The notes below the pieces were generated by a model. The model did no database searches and had not been told where the DNA came from. It saw only the letters and a list, made by a program, of their open reading frames with translations. 64,000 nucleotides of DNA from Desulfovibrio piger (lineage in GTDB: Bacteria > Desulfobacterota > Desulfovibrionia > Desulfovibrionales > Desulfovibrionaceae), in contig NZ_JABAFY010000006.1 in NCBI RefSeq assembly GCF_012843875.1, forward strand, positions 1-64,000, given 5' to 3'. The stretch's first letter is position 1, and each line of letters begins with the position of its first letter. Below, piece after piece: positions 28,872 to 38,232 of the stretch. Made by a program: the position numbers and the translations under genes.

Positions 28872-29738
28872 TTAGCGGGCCTGACGGCTCATCTCCTGCA
28901 GGCGGGCGATGCGTTCTTCCAGCGGCGGGTGCGTGCTGAACAGGTTGGCCATGCTGCCGCCGCCGAAGCCGAACAGCGGCGAGACGATGAACATCTGCTC
29001 GGTGCTGGGGTTGCCGTTCTGCATGGGGATCTGTCCGCTGGCCACGCCCAGCTTGTGCAGGGCACCGGCCAGGGCCAGGGGCTGGCCGCAGATGCGGGCG
29101 CCGGTCTCGTCGGCCAGGTACTCACGCGAGCGGGAGATGGCCATCTGGATGATGCTGGCGGCGATGGGGGCCAGGATGGCCAGCAGGAACGCGGCGATGG
29201 GGTTGGTGCCGCCTTCCTCGTCATTGCTGCTGCCGCCGAAGATGGCGGCGAACTGCATGAAGTTGGCGATGCTGACGATGACCGAGGCCAGCACACCGGC
29301 GATGGTCTGGATCAGGATGTCACGATTGGCGATGTGGCCGATCTCGTGGGCGATGACGCCGCGCAGCTCTTCGGGGCTGAGGATGCGCATGATGCCGTCG
29401 GTGACGGCCACCACACCGTGCTCGGGGTCGCGGCCGGTGGCGAAGGCGTTGGGCGCGTCTTCGGGGATGACACAGACGCGGGGCTTGGGGATGCCGGCAT
29501 TGACGGAAAGCTCGGCCACCATGCGGTGCAACATGGGGGCTTCGTCTTCGGACAGCTCGCGGGCCTGGTACATGGAGAGCACGATCTTGTCCGAATACCA
29601 GTAGGAACCCACGTTCATGATCATGGCGATCACAAAGGCGATGATGATGCCGGTGCGGCCGCCCATGATGCCGCCCAGGCCGATGATGATGGCGGAAAGC
29701 AGGGCGAGAAGCAGCACGGTCTTGATCTGGCTGGTCAT
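28872..29738 (-). CDS. htpX: Membrane zinc metalloprotease HtpX
   Basis: An inner-membrane M48B protease that degrades damaged membrane proteins. The 288-residue product has two N-terminal transmembrane helices (about residues 5-25 and 30-50), the zinc site HEIGH near residue 131, two further hydrophobic segments (about 145-205) and the third-ligand region SREYLADETGARI. FATGRDPEHGVVAVTDG before the zinc site is typical of the family. The ATG follows AAGGAGATACC. It is a stress-related gene in other bacteria; no heat-shock promoter was identified here. Identity is secure. Confidence 0.93.
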   Translation of the reverse strand: MTSQIKTVLLLALLSAIIIGLGGIMGGRTGIIIAFVIAMIMNVGSYWYSDKIVLSMYQARELSEDEAPMLHRMVAELSVNAGIPKPRVCVIPEDAPNAFATGRDPEHGVVAVTDGIMRILSPEELRGVIAHEIGHIANRDILIQTIAGVLASVIVSIANFMQFAAIFGGSSNDEEGGTNPIAAFLLAILAPIAASIIQMAISRSREYLADETGARICGQPLALAGALHKLGVASGQIPMQNGNPSTEQMFIVSPLFGFGGGSMANLFSTHPPLEERIARLQEMSRQAR

Positions 29739-29878
29739 GGTATCTCCTTGATGTGCGAGGTAGGGATTCGCTCACTGTAGATAAGCATGCGTCAGCAAAG
29801 TGGCAAGAGGTGGGGAAATGAAGCTGGGGAAGGGCAGCAGAAATGGCCGGAGAAATAGATGTCCCTGCGACAGAAAAA

Positions 29879-30012
29879 GGAGAGGCGGGGAAGCACGGCG
29901 ATGCCGTGTTTCTCCGCCTCTCCCTGATAAAGCGCGTTTGGGGAGGAAGGGGGGAGTTTGAGGGGGGAAGGAGGCCCTTTTGGCGCCGGCAAAGGGCCTC
30001 CTTCCCCCCTCA
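29879..30012 (-). repeat. Dispersed 3'-end element behind argJ
   Basis: Hairpin A (about 29959-30012, TGAGGGGGGAAGGAGGCCC and complement) starts 17 bases after the argJ stop. On the minus strand the tail AAACTCCCCCCTTCC then CCAAACGCGCTTTATCA follows. A long hairpin B (29879-29922) ends in TTTTTC and so works as an intrinsic terminator. Confidence 0.8.
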
Positions 30013-30029
30013 TAAAAAAACTCTCTCGC

Positions 30030-31223
30030 TTACGAGCGGTAATCGGCGTTGAGGCTGACGTATTCGTGGCCGAGGTCGGAGGCGCGCAGATCGTAGCAGC
30101 CGTCGCCCAGACCCATATGGATCTCCACCGGGATGTCGGTGGCCTTGAGCAGCTCGGAAAGCTCGGCTTCCTTGTCGCCGTTGACGGGCTGGCCGTCGCG
30201 GAAACGCTCGATGCCGCAGAGCACCAGGCGCACGCGGCTGGGGTCCACCTGGGCCCCGCTGCGGCCCACAGCGGCCACGATGCGGCCCCAGTTGGCGTCC
30301 TGGCCGTAGATGGCTGTCTTGACCAGCTGGGAATGGCCCACGGTGCGGGCGATGCGGCAGGCGTCCTCATCGGAGGCGGCGCCGCTCACGGTGATGTGCA
30401 TGACCTTGCTGGCGCCTTCGCCGTCCTTGACCAGCATGTAGGAGATCTGGCCCAGGATGTCGGTAAGGCCCTTTTCCAGCAGGGCGGCGTCCTCACCTTC
30501 GGCACGGATGCCGGAAGCGCCGTTGGCCAGGCCGAGGATGGTATCGTTGGTGGAGGTGTCGCCGTCCACGCTGACGCGGTTGAAGGTCTTGTCCACGGCG
30601 CGGGCGAACATGGCCTGCCAGGTCTCGCGGTCCACATCGGCGTCGGTGAGCATGACGGCCAGCATGGTGGCCATGTTGGGGCAGATCATGCCAGCGCCCT
30701 TGGCCATGCCGGTAAGGCGCACGGTGCCGCCGGACAGGGGCACCGTGATGCTGGCGAACTTGGGAAAGGCGTCGGTGGTCATGAACGCGCGGGTAAAGCC
30801 TTCGGCATCGCGGCTGCCCAGGCTTTCCACCAGGGAGGGCACAGCCTCGCGCCAGCGGTCCATCTTGAGCTGGTCGCCGATGACGCCGGTGGACATGGGC
30901 ATGATCTCATGCGGGGCCAGCCCGGTGAGGGCGGCGACCATGCGTCGGGTCTCGAGGCAATTCTCCAGGCCTTCGTCGCCGGTGCAGGCATTGGCCTGGC
31001 CGGAGTTGGCCAGCACGGCGCGGCAGGTGCCGTACTCGCGCAGGGTCTGCTGGCAGACCTGCACAGGGGCGGCCTTGAAGGCATTGGTGGTGAACAGGCC
31101 CGCCAGTACGGCGGGACGGTCGGAAACAATCAGCCCCAGGTCGTCGCGGCCGGCTTTTTTGAAACCGGCGGCAGCGGCCCCGGCGGAGAAGCCGAGGGGC
31201 AGGTCGTTGCGCGTATCGCTCAT
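30030..31223 (-). CDS. argJ: Bifunctional ornithine acetyltransferase / N-acetylglutamate synthase
   Basis: Transfers the acetyl group from N-acetylornithine to glutamate in the cyclic arginine pathway. The 397-residue precursor self-cleaves before Thr186 in PNMATML, which becomes the N-terminal nucleophile of the beta chain. Other family segments are LFTTNAFKAAPV, NSGQANACTGDEG, MSTGVIGDQL and DANWGRIVAAVGRSG. The start is the ATG after AAAGGATGTTCCC; the longer frame would read back through the fusA terminator. Whether it has both activities or only acetyl transfer cannot be decided from sequence. It is a separate transcription unit from fusA. Identity is secure. Confidence 0.95.
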   Translation of the reverse strand: MSDTRNDLPLGFSAGAAAAGFKKAGRDDLGLIVSDRPAVLAGLFTTNAFKAAPVQVCQQTLREYGTCRAVLANSGQANACTGDEGLENCLETRRMVAALTGLAPHEIMPMSTGVIGDQLKMDRWREAVPSLVESLGSRDAEGFTRAFMTTDAFPKFASITVPLSGGTVRLTGMAKGAGMICPNMATMLAVMLTDADVDRETWQAMFARAVDKTFNRVSVDGDTSTNDTILGLANGASGIRAEGEDAALLEKGLTDILGQISYMLVKDGEGASKVMHITVSGAASDEDACRIARTVGHSQLVKTAIYGQDANWGRIVAAVGRSGAQVDPSRVRLVLCGIERFRDGQPVNGDKEAELSELLKATDIPVEIHMGLGDGCYDLRASDLGHEYVSLNADYRS

Positions 31224-31267
31224 GGGAACATCCTTTCCGGTCATGGGCTTCCGGGAGGAAAACGATG

Positions 31268-31305
31268 AAAAAAAGGCGGGGATCTTGCCTTGCAAAATCC
31301 CCGCC
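31268..31305 (-). terminator. Intrinsic terminator of the str operon (after fusA)
   Basis: GGCGGGGAT and ATCCCCGCC form a 9-bp stem with a 13-base loop and run into TTTTTTT on the minus strand, about 55 bases after the fusA stop. Confidence 0.88.
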
Positions 31306-31360
31306 GTCATATCAAGCAACCAGCGCTGTCCGGTCTTTGTGGGAACGGACGTTCAGAACG

Positions 31361-33439
31361 CTAGTTTTTGCTCTTCTGGATCTCGTCGGCGATAGCCTGG
31401 GGCACACGCTCGTAGTGATCGAACTGCATGGTGAAGGTAGCGCGGCCCTGGGTACGGGAGCGCAGGTCGGTGGCGTAACCGAACATGGAGGCCAGGGGCA
31501 CCTGGGCACGCACGCTCTGGGCACCGCCGGCGCGAGCTTCCATGCTCTGCACGCGACCACGGCGGCCGTTGAGGTCGCCCATCACGTCGCCGAGGTATTC
31601 TTCGGGGGTGACCACTTCCACGTCCATGATGGGTTCCAGCAGGACCGGGCCGGCCTTCTGCATGGCGTCCTTGATGGCCATGGAACCGGCCACGTAGAAG
31701 GCCTGTTCGGAGGAGTCCACTTCGTGGTAGCTACCGAAGACCAGGTTGACCTTCAGGTCCACGCAGGGGAAGCCGGCCAGCACGCCGGACTTCATGGCAT
31801 CCTGGATACCCTTGTCGATGGCGGGGATGTATTCCTTGGGGATCACGCCGCCGGTGATGGAGTTGATGAACTCGTAACCCTTGCCCGGGTTGGGTTCCAC
31901 CTCGATCACGCAGTGACCGTACTGACCGCGACCACCAGACTGCTTGGCATGCTTCATGTCGGTCTTGGCAGGCTTGGAGATGGTTTCGCGGTAGGCCACC
32001 TGGGGCTTGCCCACGTTGGCGTTGACGTTGAATTCGCGGGTCAGGCGGTCAACGATGATTTCCAGATGCAGTTCGCCCATGCCGGCGATCAGGGTCTGGT
32101 TGGTTTCTTCGTCGCCCTTGACGCGGAAGGAGGGGTCTTCCTTGGCCAGCTTGTTCAGAGCGGCGGACAGAGCATCACGGTCGGCCTTGGTCTTGGGCTC
32201 GATGGCCACTTCGATGACGGGCTCGGGGATGTTCAGGGATTCCAGGATCACCGGGCGCTTTTCGTCGCACAGGGTGTCACCGGTGGAGGCGTTCTTCAGG
32301 CCCACCAGAGCCACGATGTCACCGGCGCCGGCCCACTTGATGTCTTCACGCTTGTTGGCGTGCATCTTCAGGATACGGCCGATGCGTTCCTTCTTGCCGG
32401 TGTTGGCGTTGTACACGCTGGTACCGGATTCCAGGCAGCCGGAGTAGATGCGGAAGAAGGACAGGTGACCGATGAAGGGGTCGGAGAACAGCTTGAACAC
32501 CAGGCCGGCAAGGGGTTCCTTGTCGTCGCAGGGGCATTCGATCAGGTGTTCTTCGTTGCCGGGCTCATGGCCGGTCATGACGGCGATGTCCACGGGGGAG
32601 GGCAGGTAGTCCACCACGGCGTCCAGCAGGGGCTGCACGCCCATGTTGCGGAAAGCGGAACCGCAGAGCACGGGCACGATGTTGCGGGCGATGGTGGCCT
32701 TGCGGATGCAGGAAATGATCTCTTCGCGGGTCAGATCTTCGCCGCCCAGGTACTTTTCCAGCAGGGCTTCATCTTCTTCGGCCACGGCTTCGATGAGTTC
32801 GTGGCGCTTTTCTTCGTACAGGTCCTTCAGTTCGGCGGGCACGTCTTCTTCGGTGAACTGGGCGCCCTTGGAGGACTTGTCGAAGCGGTGGGCCTTGCCT
32901 TCGATGAGGTCCACGACGCCTTCGAACTTGTCTTCAGCGCCGATGGGCAGCTGCAGAGGCACGGCCTTGGCGCCCAGGCGTTCGTGGATCATGCCCACGC
33001 AGCGGAAGAAGTTGGCACCGATGCGGTCCATCTTGTTCACGAAGCAGATGCGGGGCACGTGGTAGCGGTCGGCCTGACGCCACACGGTTTCGGACTGGGG
33101 CTCAACGCCGGCCACGGCGTCGAACACGCACACGGCACCGTCCAGCACGCGCAGGGAACGTTCCACTTCGATGGTGAAGTCCACGTGGCCGGGGGTGTCG
33201 ATGATGTTGATGCGGCAGTCCTTCCAGAAGCAGGTGGTGGCGGCGGAGGTGATGGTGATGCCGCGCTCCTGTTCCTGTTCCATCCAGTCCATGGTGGACT
33301 CACCGTCGTGGGTTTCGCCGATCTTGTGGGAAACACCGGTGTAGAAAAGGATGCGTTCGGTGGTGGTGGTTTTGCCGGCGTCAATATGGGCCATGATGCC
33401 GATATTGCGCTGTTTGTCTACGGGGGTGGTGCGGGACAC
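31361..33439 (-). CDS. fusA: Elongation factor G
   Basis: A GTPase that drives ribosomal translocation. It has 692 residues with the GTPase domain (G1 [12 protein letters not shown]3 DTPGHVDF, G4 NKMDRIG), domains II and III and the C-terminal domains IV/V ([38 protein letters not shown]). The start is a GTG (Val-Ser-Arg-Thr-Thr-Pro) placed six bases after a strong GGAGGATAAC site. This gives the conserved N-terminus; an upstream in-frame start would add an Ala/Pro/Arg-rich leader. It is the third gene of rpsL-rpsG-fusA and is followed by a strong terminator; no tuf gene follows. Identity is secure. Confidence 0.97.
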   Translation of the reverse strand: MSRTTPVDKQRNIGIMAHIDAGKTTTTERILFYTGVSHKIGETHDGESTMDWMEQEQERGITITSAATTCFWKDCRINIIDTPGHVDFTIEVERSLRVLDGAVCVFDAVAGVEPQSETVWRQADRYHVPRICFVNKMDRIGANFFRCVGMIHERLGAKAVPLQLPIGAEDKFEGVVDLIEGKAHRFDKSSKGAQFTEEDVPAELKDLYEEKRHELIEAVAEEDEALLEKYLGGEDLTREEIISCIRKATIARNIVPVLCGSAFRNMGVQPLLDAVVDYLPSPVDIAVMTGHEPGNEEHLIECPCDDKEPLAGLVFKLFSDPFIGHLSFFRIYSGCLESGTSVYNANTGKKERIGRILKMHANKREDIKWAGAGDIVALVGLKNASTGDTLCDEKRPVILESLNIPEPVIEVAIEPKTKADRDALSAALNKLAKEDPSFRVKGDEETNQTLIAGMGELHLEIIVDRLTREFNVNANVGKPQVAYRETISKPAKTDMKHAKQSGGRGQYGHCVIEVEPNPGKGYEFINSITGGVIPKEYIPAIDKGIQDAMKSGVLAGFPCVDLKVNLVFGSYHEVDSSEQAFYVAGSMAIKDAMQKAGPVLLEPIMDVEVVTPEEYLGDVMGDLNGRRGRVQSMEARAGGAQSVRAQVPLASMFGYATDLRSRTQGRATFTMQFDHYERVPQAIADEIQKSKN

Positions 33440-33523
33440 GTTATCCTCCAGAAAAGGGGCAGTGGGGCGGGGGGAAAAGCGCCGCGCCCTTGCGGGCGCG
33501 GCAGCAGTCACTCGGAATCGAGC

Positions 33524-33994
33524 TTACCAGCGGTAGTGGGCGAAAGCCTTGTTGGCTTCGGCCATACGGTGGGTATCTTCGCGCTTTTTCACCGCGCCGC
33601 CGCGACCGTTGTAGGCGTCCAGCAGTTCAGCGGAAAGCTTGGAGGTCATGCCCTTTTCGCCGCGCGAACGGGCATAGTTGATCAGCCAGCGGATGGACAG
33701 GGAAATCTGACGTTCGGGACGGACTTCCATGGGCACCTGGTAGGTGGCACCGCCCACGCGGCGGGCCTTGACTTCCAGATGGGGCTTGACGTTGTCCAGG
33801 GCCTTTTCAAAGGCGCGCATGGGTTCTTCACCGGTCTTTTCGCCCAGGGTTTCCAGCGAGCTGTAGAAAATCTTTTCAGCAGCGCCCTTCTTGCCGTCGT
33901 ACATGAGACGGTTCACGAACTTGGTGACCAGACGGCTGTTGTACAGCGGATCGGGCAGCACTTCCCTCTTCGGGACAGGACCTTTACGGGGCAT
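33524..33994 (-). CDS. rpsG: 30S ribosomal protein S7
   Basis: Binds the 3' major domain of 16S rRNA and initiates assembly of the small-subunit head. The 156-residue product starts [16 protein letters not shown] and contains the family segments [31 protein letters not shown] and the C-terminal [20 protein letters not shown]. Length is normal. The ATG follows AAGGAGAATATC. It lies between rpsL and fusA in the conserved str operon. In Escherichia coli S7 represses the operon by binding the rpsL-rpsG spacer; the 119-base spacer here could allow that, but no matching structure was worked out. Confidence 0.98.
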   Translation of the reverse strand: MPRKGPVPKREVLPDPLYNSRLVTKFVNRLMYDGKKGAAEKIFYSSLETLGEKTGEEPMRAFEKALDNVKPHLEVKARRVGGATYQVPMEVRPERQISLSIRWLINYARSRGEKGMTSKLSAELLDAYNGRGGAVKKREDTHRMAEANKAFAHYRW

Positions 33995-34113
33995 GATATT
34001 CTCCTTGAGAATCTCTGTGTTTCGGCGTCACCAGCCCCGCAGCGCCCCGGCGCGCCGTGAGAGGGCAGCCTGGGTGCGTTGCATGACGTACGCCGGAGTT
34101 AGCAAAAAATAAC

Positions 34114-34485
34114 CTATTTGGGACGCTTGGCGCCGTACTTGGAACGGCTCTTGCGACGGTCGGCCACACCGGAGGTATCCAGGGTGCCGCGCACGATGTG
34201 GTAACGGACACCGGGCAAGTCTTTCACACGACCGCCGCGGATGAGCACCACGGAGTGTTCCTGCAGGTTGTGGCCTTCGCCGGGGATGTAGGCCGTCACT
34301 TCGATGCCGTTGGTCAGGCGCACACGGGCGACCTTACGCAGAGCGGAGTTAGGCTTCTTGGGGGTGGTGGTGTACACACGGGTGCACACGCCGCGGCGCT
34401 GGGGGCAAGCCTGCAGGGCCGGGGTCTTCTTGCGCTTCACCACCGCAGTCCGCTCGATGCGGATGAGCTGGTTGATAGTAGGCAT
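34114..34485 (-). CDS. rpsL: 30S ribosomal protein S12
   Basis: A decoding-centre protein of the small subunit. It has 123 residues with family motifs [55 protein letters not shown] and [17 protein letters not shown]. The lysines in TPKKPNS and GRVKDLPG, where streptomycin-resistance changes occur in other bacteria, are the sensitive-type residues. The ATG follows TTTGGAGGAAACT. It is the first gene of the str operon, with a good promoter upstream. Identity is secure. Confidence 0.98.
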   Translation of the reverse strand: MPTINQLIRIERTAVVKRKKTPALQACPQRRGVCTRVYTTTPKKPNSALRKVARVRLTNGIEVTAYIPGEGHNLQEHSVVLIRGGRVKDLPGVRYHIVRGTLDTSGVADRRKSRSKYGAKRPK

Positions 34486-34504
34486 AGTTTCCTCCAAAGT
34501 TTCA

Positions 34505-34530
34505 CTGCCTGCCCAAGACGGACAGGCAGC
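34505..34530 (-). promoter_or_regulatory. Leader hairpin upstream of rpsL
   Basis: CTGCCTG and CAGGCAG pair across an 11-base loop in the transcribed leader, just upstream of the rpsL ribosome binding site. A role in regulation or stability is possible but unproven. Confidence 0.35.
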
Positions 34531-34553
34531 GCATGAATGCCGTAGAGCGGCAA

Positions 34554-34582
34554 CACATACAATGCACGGACGCGCTTGTCAA
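34554..34582 (-). promoter_or_regulatory. rpsL: Sigma-70 promoter of the str operon
   Basis: A perfect -35 TTGACA (34577-34582) and TATGTG as -10 (34554-34559) are separated by 17 bases. The predicted start near 34547 leaves a leader of about 60 bases. Confidence 0.55.
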
Positions 34583-34709
34583 GTCCTGATGCCCCAACTT
34601 TACGGCAGGAAGACGGGACGGCGACGAATCGCCGACGAAGTGCGGCAGCCGCAGGGCAGGGCGAGTCCCCTTTTTATGGATGCGGCGGCCGGAGCAGGGG
34701 GATGACAGC

Positions 34710-34740
34710 AAAATCGCCGCAGGCGCAAGGCCTGCGGCGA
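34710..34740 (-). terminator. Intrinsic terminator of htpG
   Basis: On the minus strand TCGCCGCAGG and CCTGCGGCGA form at least a 10-bp stem and run into TTTTGC. A second G+C hairpin without a T-run (34759-34783) lies between it and the htpG stop. Confidence 0.7.
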
Positions 34741-34844
34741 TCCCCGGTACGGGGGGATGCCCGGCCCCTGAGCGGGGCCGGACATCCTGCGAGGAGGAAC
34801 GTCCGCCGGTGTCCTGCCGGCGGGCGGGGTGTGTCGTCGGCGGG

Positions 34845-36776
34845 TTACAGCTTTTTCACTTCCACGTACCAGGCCGCGGCCTGTTCCAGCAGATGGCTGC
34901 TGCGGCCGGCCAGCATCTGGGCATCGCGCAGGTAGCCTTCCTGGAGCATGCAGGCGTCGAAGAGGTTCTCCACCATGCCGGCCAGGGTCTTGTCCTGGGG
35001 ATCGGCCTTGAACATCTTGAGCAGGCTGCGCAGCAGCACGTGGTCGCGGTTGACTTCCAGCACCTTGACGGGCAGGGAGTCGTCCTTTTGCATGGCGCGC
35101 ATGAGTTTTTCCATGGACGAGGTCATGCCGTCGGGCGAGACCAGCACGGCCGGGCTGTCGGCCAGGCGGTGGGAGACGCGCACGTCGGCCACGCGTTCGC
35201 CCAGGATCTCCTTGATGCGTTCCAGCAGCTTGTCGAAGCTGGCGTTGTCGTCGTCGGAAAGGGGCGCGGCGGCGGGCTTTTCGCTGTCGGCCTTGTCGGC
35301 GAAGGCGTCCAGGGCGTCATCGGCGGCGTTCTCGATGGCCTTGAATTCCCAGTCCTTGTACTTGCCCATGCCTTCCATGACGAACTCGTCCACGGGCTCG
35401 TAGAGGAAGAGCACTTCGATGCCCTTGCGGGTGAAGCGTTCCAGGTGCGGGCTCAGGCGGGCGGCCTCACGGTTGGGCGCGGAGACGTACCAGAAGGTCT
35501 TCTGGCCTTCGGGAGCGCGGGACATGTATTCGTCCAGGCTGGACAGGGCCTCGCCATCGTCCAGGGCCGAGGTGTTGAAGCGCAGCAGACCGGCGATGCG
35601 TTCGCGGTTGGCGAAGTCCTGGTAGGAGAGCTTGAAGATGCGGCCGTGCAGGCGCCAGAAAGCGGCGTACTTCCCGGCATCCTTGTCGGCCAGCTTTTCC
35701 AGGTGGCTCAGGGTCTGCTTGATGATGGTCTGGTTGATCTTGCGCAGGACCACGTTTTCCTGAAGGGTCTCGCGGGAGATGTTGAGGGGCAGGTCCTCGG
35801 TGTCCACCACGCCCTTGAGGAAGGCCAGCCAGTCGGGGATCAGTTCCTTGTTGCGGTGCTGGATGAGCACGCGGCTGGCGTAGAGATCCAGGCCCCAGAA
35901 ATCTCGGTCGAGGCCGAAGAGGTCCTGACGCACGTCGGGAATATAGAGCAGGGCGTTGAACTGCACGGGCGCGTCCACGGAGATGTGCAGCACGTCCAGC
36001 GGCGCCTTGCTGTCATAGGTCAGGGCCTGGTAGAAGGCATCGTACTGTTCCTTGGTGACGGAGGACTTGGGCTCGCGCCACAGGGCGGGCTGGGTGTTGA
36101 CCTGCTCGCCGTCCACCAGCACGGGGAAGGGCACGAAGGCCGAATGCTTGCGGATGACGGATTCCACGCGGAACTTTTCGAGGAACTCCGCGGCGTCTTC
36201 CTTGAGGTGGGCCACGATGCGCGTGCCGCGCTGCGGGGCGTCGTCACCGGCGGGGGCCACGGTGTAGGTGCCCAGGCCGTCGCTGGTCCAGGTGGCGGCG
36301 CTGTCGTCATCGCCGAAGGCCGGGCGCGAGGTCACGTCCACCTTTTCGGCCACCATGAACACGGAATAGAAGCCCACGCCGAAGCGGCCGATGATGTTGG
36401 CGGCATCGGCTTTTTCGCCGTCGGCCTTGGCTTCTTCGGCAGCCAGCTGGGCGCGGAAGGCCTCGGTGCCGGATTTGGCGATGGTACCCAGGTTCTCGGC
36501 CAGTTCGGCGGCGGTCATGCCCAGGCCGGTGTCCTCGATGGTCAGGGTCTTGGCGTCCTTGTCGAGGCTGATGCGGATCTCCAGCGGCAGGTCGTCATGG
36601 CGCGGGGTCTCGCCCCGGTTGCTGCGGAAGCGCAGTTTGTCCAGGGCGTCGGAAGCGTTGGAGATGAGCTCGCGGAGAAAGATCTCGCGATTGGTATACA
36701 GAGAATTGGTGAGAATGCTCAGCACTTTGCGCACTTCGGCGCGAAATTCACAGGATTGAGCCGTATTTTCCGGCAT
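34845..36776 (-). CDS. htpG: Heat-shock protein 90 chaperone HtpG
   Basis: An ATP-dependent chaperone of the Hsp90 family. The 643-residue protein has the N-terminal GHKL ATPase domain (LRELISNASDALDKLR, DTGLGMTAAELAENLG, GRFGVGFYSVFMVAEKV), the middle domain (LYIPDVRQDLFGL, LPLNISRETLQEN) and a C-terminal dimerisation domain that ends in LEVKKL-like VEVKKL rather than MEEVD, as in bacterial forms. The ATG at 36776 was chosen because GGAGGTTGTCATC precedes it; in-frame codons upstream would put that site inside the gene. It is divergent from cydA across 139 bases. No clear sigma-32 promoter was identified. Confidence 0.95.
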   Translation of the reverse strand: MPENTAQSCEFRAEVRKVLSILTNSLYTNREIFLRELISNASDALDKLRFRSNRGETPRHDDLPLEIRISLDKDAKTLTIEDTGLGMTAAELAENLGTIAKSGTEAFRAQLAAEEAKADGEKADAANIIGRFGVGFYSVFMVAEKVDVTSRPAFGDDDSAATWTSDGLGTYTVAPAGDDAPQRGTRIVAHLKEDAAEFLEKFRVESVIRKHSAFVPFPVLVDGEQVNTQPALWREPKSSVTKEQYDAFYQALTYDSKAPLDVLHISVDAPVQFNALLYIPDVRQDLFGLDRDFWGLDLYASRVLIQHRNKELIPDWLAFLKGVVDTEDLPLNISRETLQENVVLRKINQTIIKQTLSHLEKLADKDAGKYAAFWRLHGRIFKLSYQDFANRERIAGLLRFNTSALDDGEALSSLDEYMSRAPEGQKTFWYVSAPNREAARLSPHLERFTRKGIEVLFLYEPVDEFVMEGMGKYKDWEFKAIENAADDALDAFADKADSEKPAAAPLSDDDNASFDKLLERIKEILGERVADVRVSHRLADSPAVLVSPDGMTSSMEKLMRAMQKDDSLPVKVLEVNRDHVLLRSLLKMFKADPQDKTLAGMVENLFDACMLQEGYLRDAQMLAGRSSHLLEQAAAWYVEVKKL

Positions 36777-36915
36777 GATGACAACCTCCATGGATACTTG
36801 CTGGGGAATAAGTAATCTTTCCCAATCAGCCGTCAAGGCCTTGCAGGGCCTAAACTTTGTCTTGCTTTTCGCTAAGGATAACGGTATGCAGGTCGCTCCA
36901 TAAGGAGGACGATCT

Positions 36916-38229
36916 ATGGATGATGTCATTCTGCTTTCGCGGCTACAGTTCGCCGTGGCCGTCTTTTTCCACTTCATCTTCGTGCCGCTGACGCTGGGCC
37001 TGTCCCTGCTCATCGCGCTGATGGAGACCCGCTATGTGCGCACCGGGGATGAGGTCTGGCGCAAGCATGCCAAGTTCTGGGGCAAACTTTTCATCATCAA
37101 CTTCACCCTGGGCGTGGTGACGGGCATCACCCTGGAATTCCAGTTCGGGACCAACTGGGCCCGGTATTCGGAATACGTGGGCGACATCTTCGGCTCCCTG
37201 CTGGCCATCGAAGCCACTGTGGCCTTCTTCCTGGAGTCCACGTTCCTGGCTGTCTGGCATTTCGGCTGGCATCGCGTGGGCAAGAAGACCCATCTGCTGG
37301 CCATCTGGCTGGTGGTGCTGGCCGGCAACCTGTCCGCCCTGTGGATCATCCTGGCCAACGGCTTCATGCAGAACCCGCTGGGCTATGTGATCCAGAACGG
37401 CCGCGCCGAACTGGCCGACTTCATGGCCGTGGTCACCAACCCCTACGCCTGGGGCATGTACGCCCACACCCTGCTCTCCGCCTGGACGCTGTCCTGCTTC
37501 TTCGTGCTGGGCGTGTCTTCCTGGCACCTGCTGCGCAAGAGCAACGTGGAATTCTTCCGCCGCTCCTTCCGCATGACCGCTCCCATTTGTCTGGTGCTGG
37601 TGCTGGCTCTCGCCCTGAGCGGCGACATCCAGGGCAAGGTGGTGTCCGAACTGCAGCCCGCCAAGCTGGCCGCCATGGAATCCCACTGGGAGACCACCAA
37701 GAACGCTCCCTTCTATCTGGCCGTGGTGCCGGACGAAGCCAACGAGACCAACTCCGTGGAAGCCATCGGCATCCCCGGCCTGCTGAGCTGGATCTCCTAC
37801 GGCGACGCCGATGCCGAAGTGAAGGGCCTCAAGGACTTCCCCAAGGAAGACCGTCCGCCGGTCACGCCCGTGTTCTGGGGCTTCCGCGCCATGATCTTCT
37901 TTGGTGTCATCTTCCTGGCCTTGGCCGCCTGGGCCACGCTGCAGCGTAACCGCGAGACCATCAACCCCACGCTCATGCGTGCCCTGGTGTGGTGCATCCC
38001 GCTGCCCTACATCAGCATCGCCATGGGCTGGCTGGTGGCGGAAATGGGCCGTCAGCCCTGGATCGTCTACGGTCTGATGCGCACCAGCGACGCCGTGTCG
38101 CCGGTGCCCGCCGAGCATGTGTCCACGTCGCTGCTGGCCTTCATCATCGTTTACAGCGTGCTGGGCCTTCTGGACATTTTCCTGCTGCGCAAGTACGCCA
38201 TCAAGGGCCCGCAGGGGCAGGAGGACTAA
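36916..38229 (+). CDS. cydA: Cytochrome bd-type quinol oxidase subunit I
   Basis: Oxidises quinol and reduces O2 to water in the inner membrane. The 437-residue subunit has about nine transmembrane helices. His19 in FFHFIFVPLTLGLS fits the high-spin haem ligand, and GWLVAEMGRQPWIVYG is the family GRQPW signature. It is shorter than the 522-residue Escherichia coli protein, with a short periplasmic Q-loop, so it belongs to the short-Q-loop group common outside enterobacteria. The ATG follows AAGGAGGACGATCT, a very strong site. cydB follows after three bases. In a sulfate-reducing anaerobe the oxidase probably serves O2 removal; that is inference from known Desulfovibrio biology. Confidence 0.95.
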   Translation: MDDVILLSRLQFAVAVFFHFIFVPLTLGLSLLIALMETRYVRTGDEVWRKHAKFWGKLFIINFTLGVVTGITLEFQFGTNWARYSEYVGDIFGSLLAIEATVAFFLESTFLAVWHFGWHRVGKKTHLLAIWLVVLAGNLSALWIILANGFMQNPLGYVIQNGRAELADFMAVVTNPYAWGMYAHTLLSAWTLSCFFVLGVSSWHLLRKSNVEFFRRSFRMTAPICLVLVLALALSGDIQGKVVSELQPAKLAAMESHWETTKNAPFYLAVVPDEANETNSVEAIGIPGLLSWISYGDADAEVKGLKDFPKEDRPPVTPVFWGFRAMIFFGVIFLALAAWATLQRNRETINPTLMRALVWCIPLPYISIAMGWLVAEMGRQPWIVYGLMRTSDAVSPVPAEHVSTSLLAFIIVYSVLGLLDIFLLRKYAIKGPQGQED

Positions 38230-38232
38230 GTC

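Noticed and set aside
34114..34485. Possible streptomycin-resistance allele of rpsL
   Set aside because: The lysines in TPKKPNS and GRVKDLPG are the wild-type, sensitive-type residues.
36777..36915. Sigma-32 or sigma-54 promoters between htpG and cydA
   Set aside because: A TTGACG box exists, but spacing to any heat-shock -10 (CCCCAG) is too long, and no GG/GC pair with sigma-54 spacing was found.
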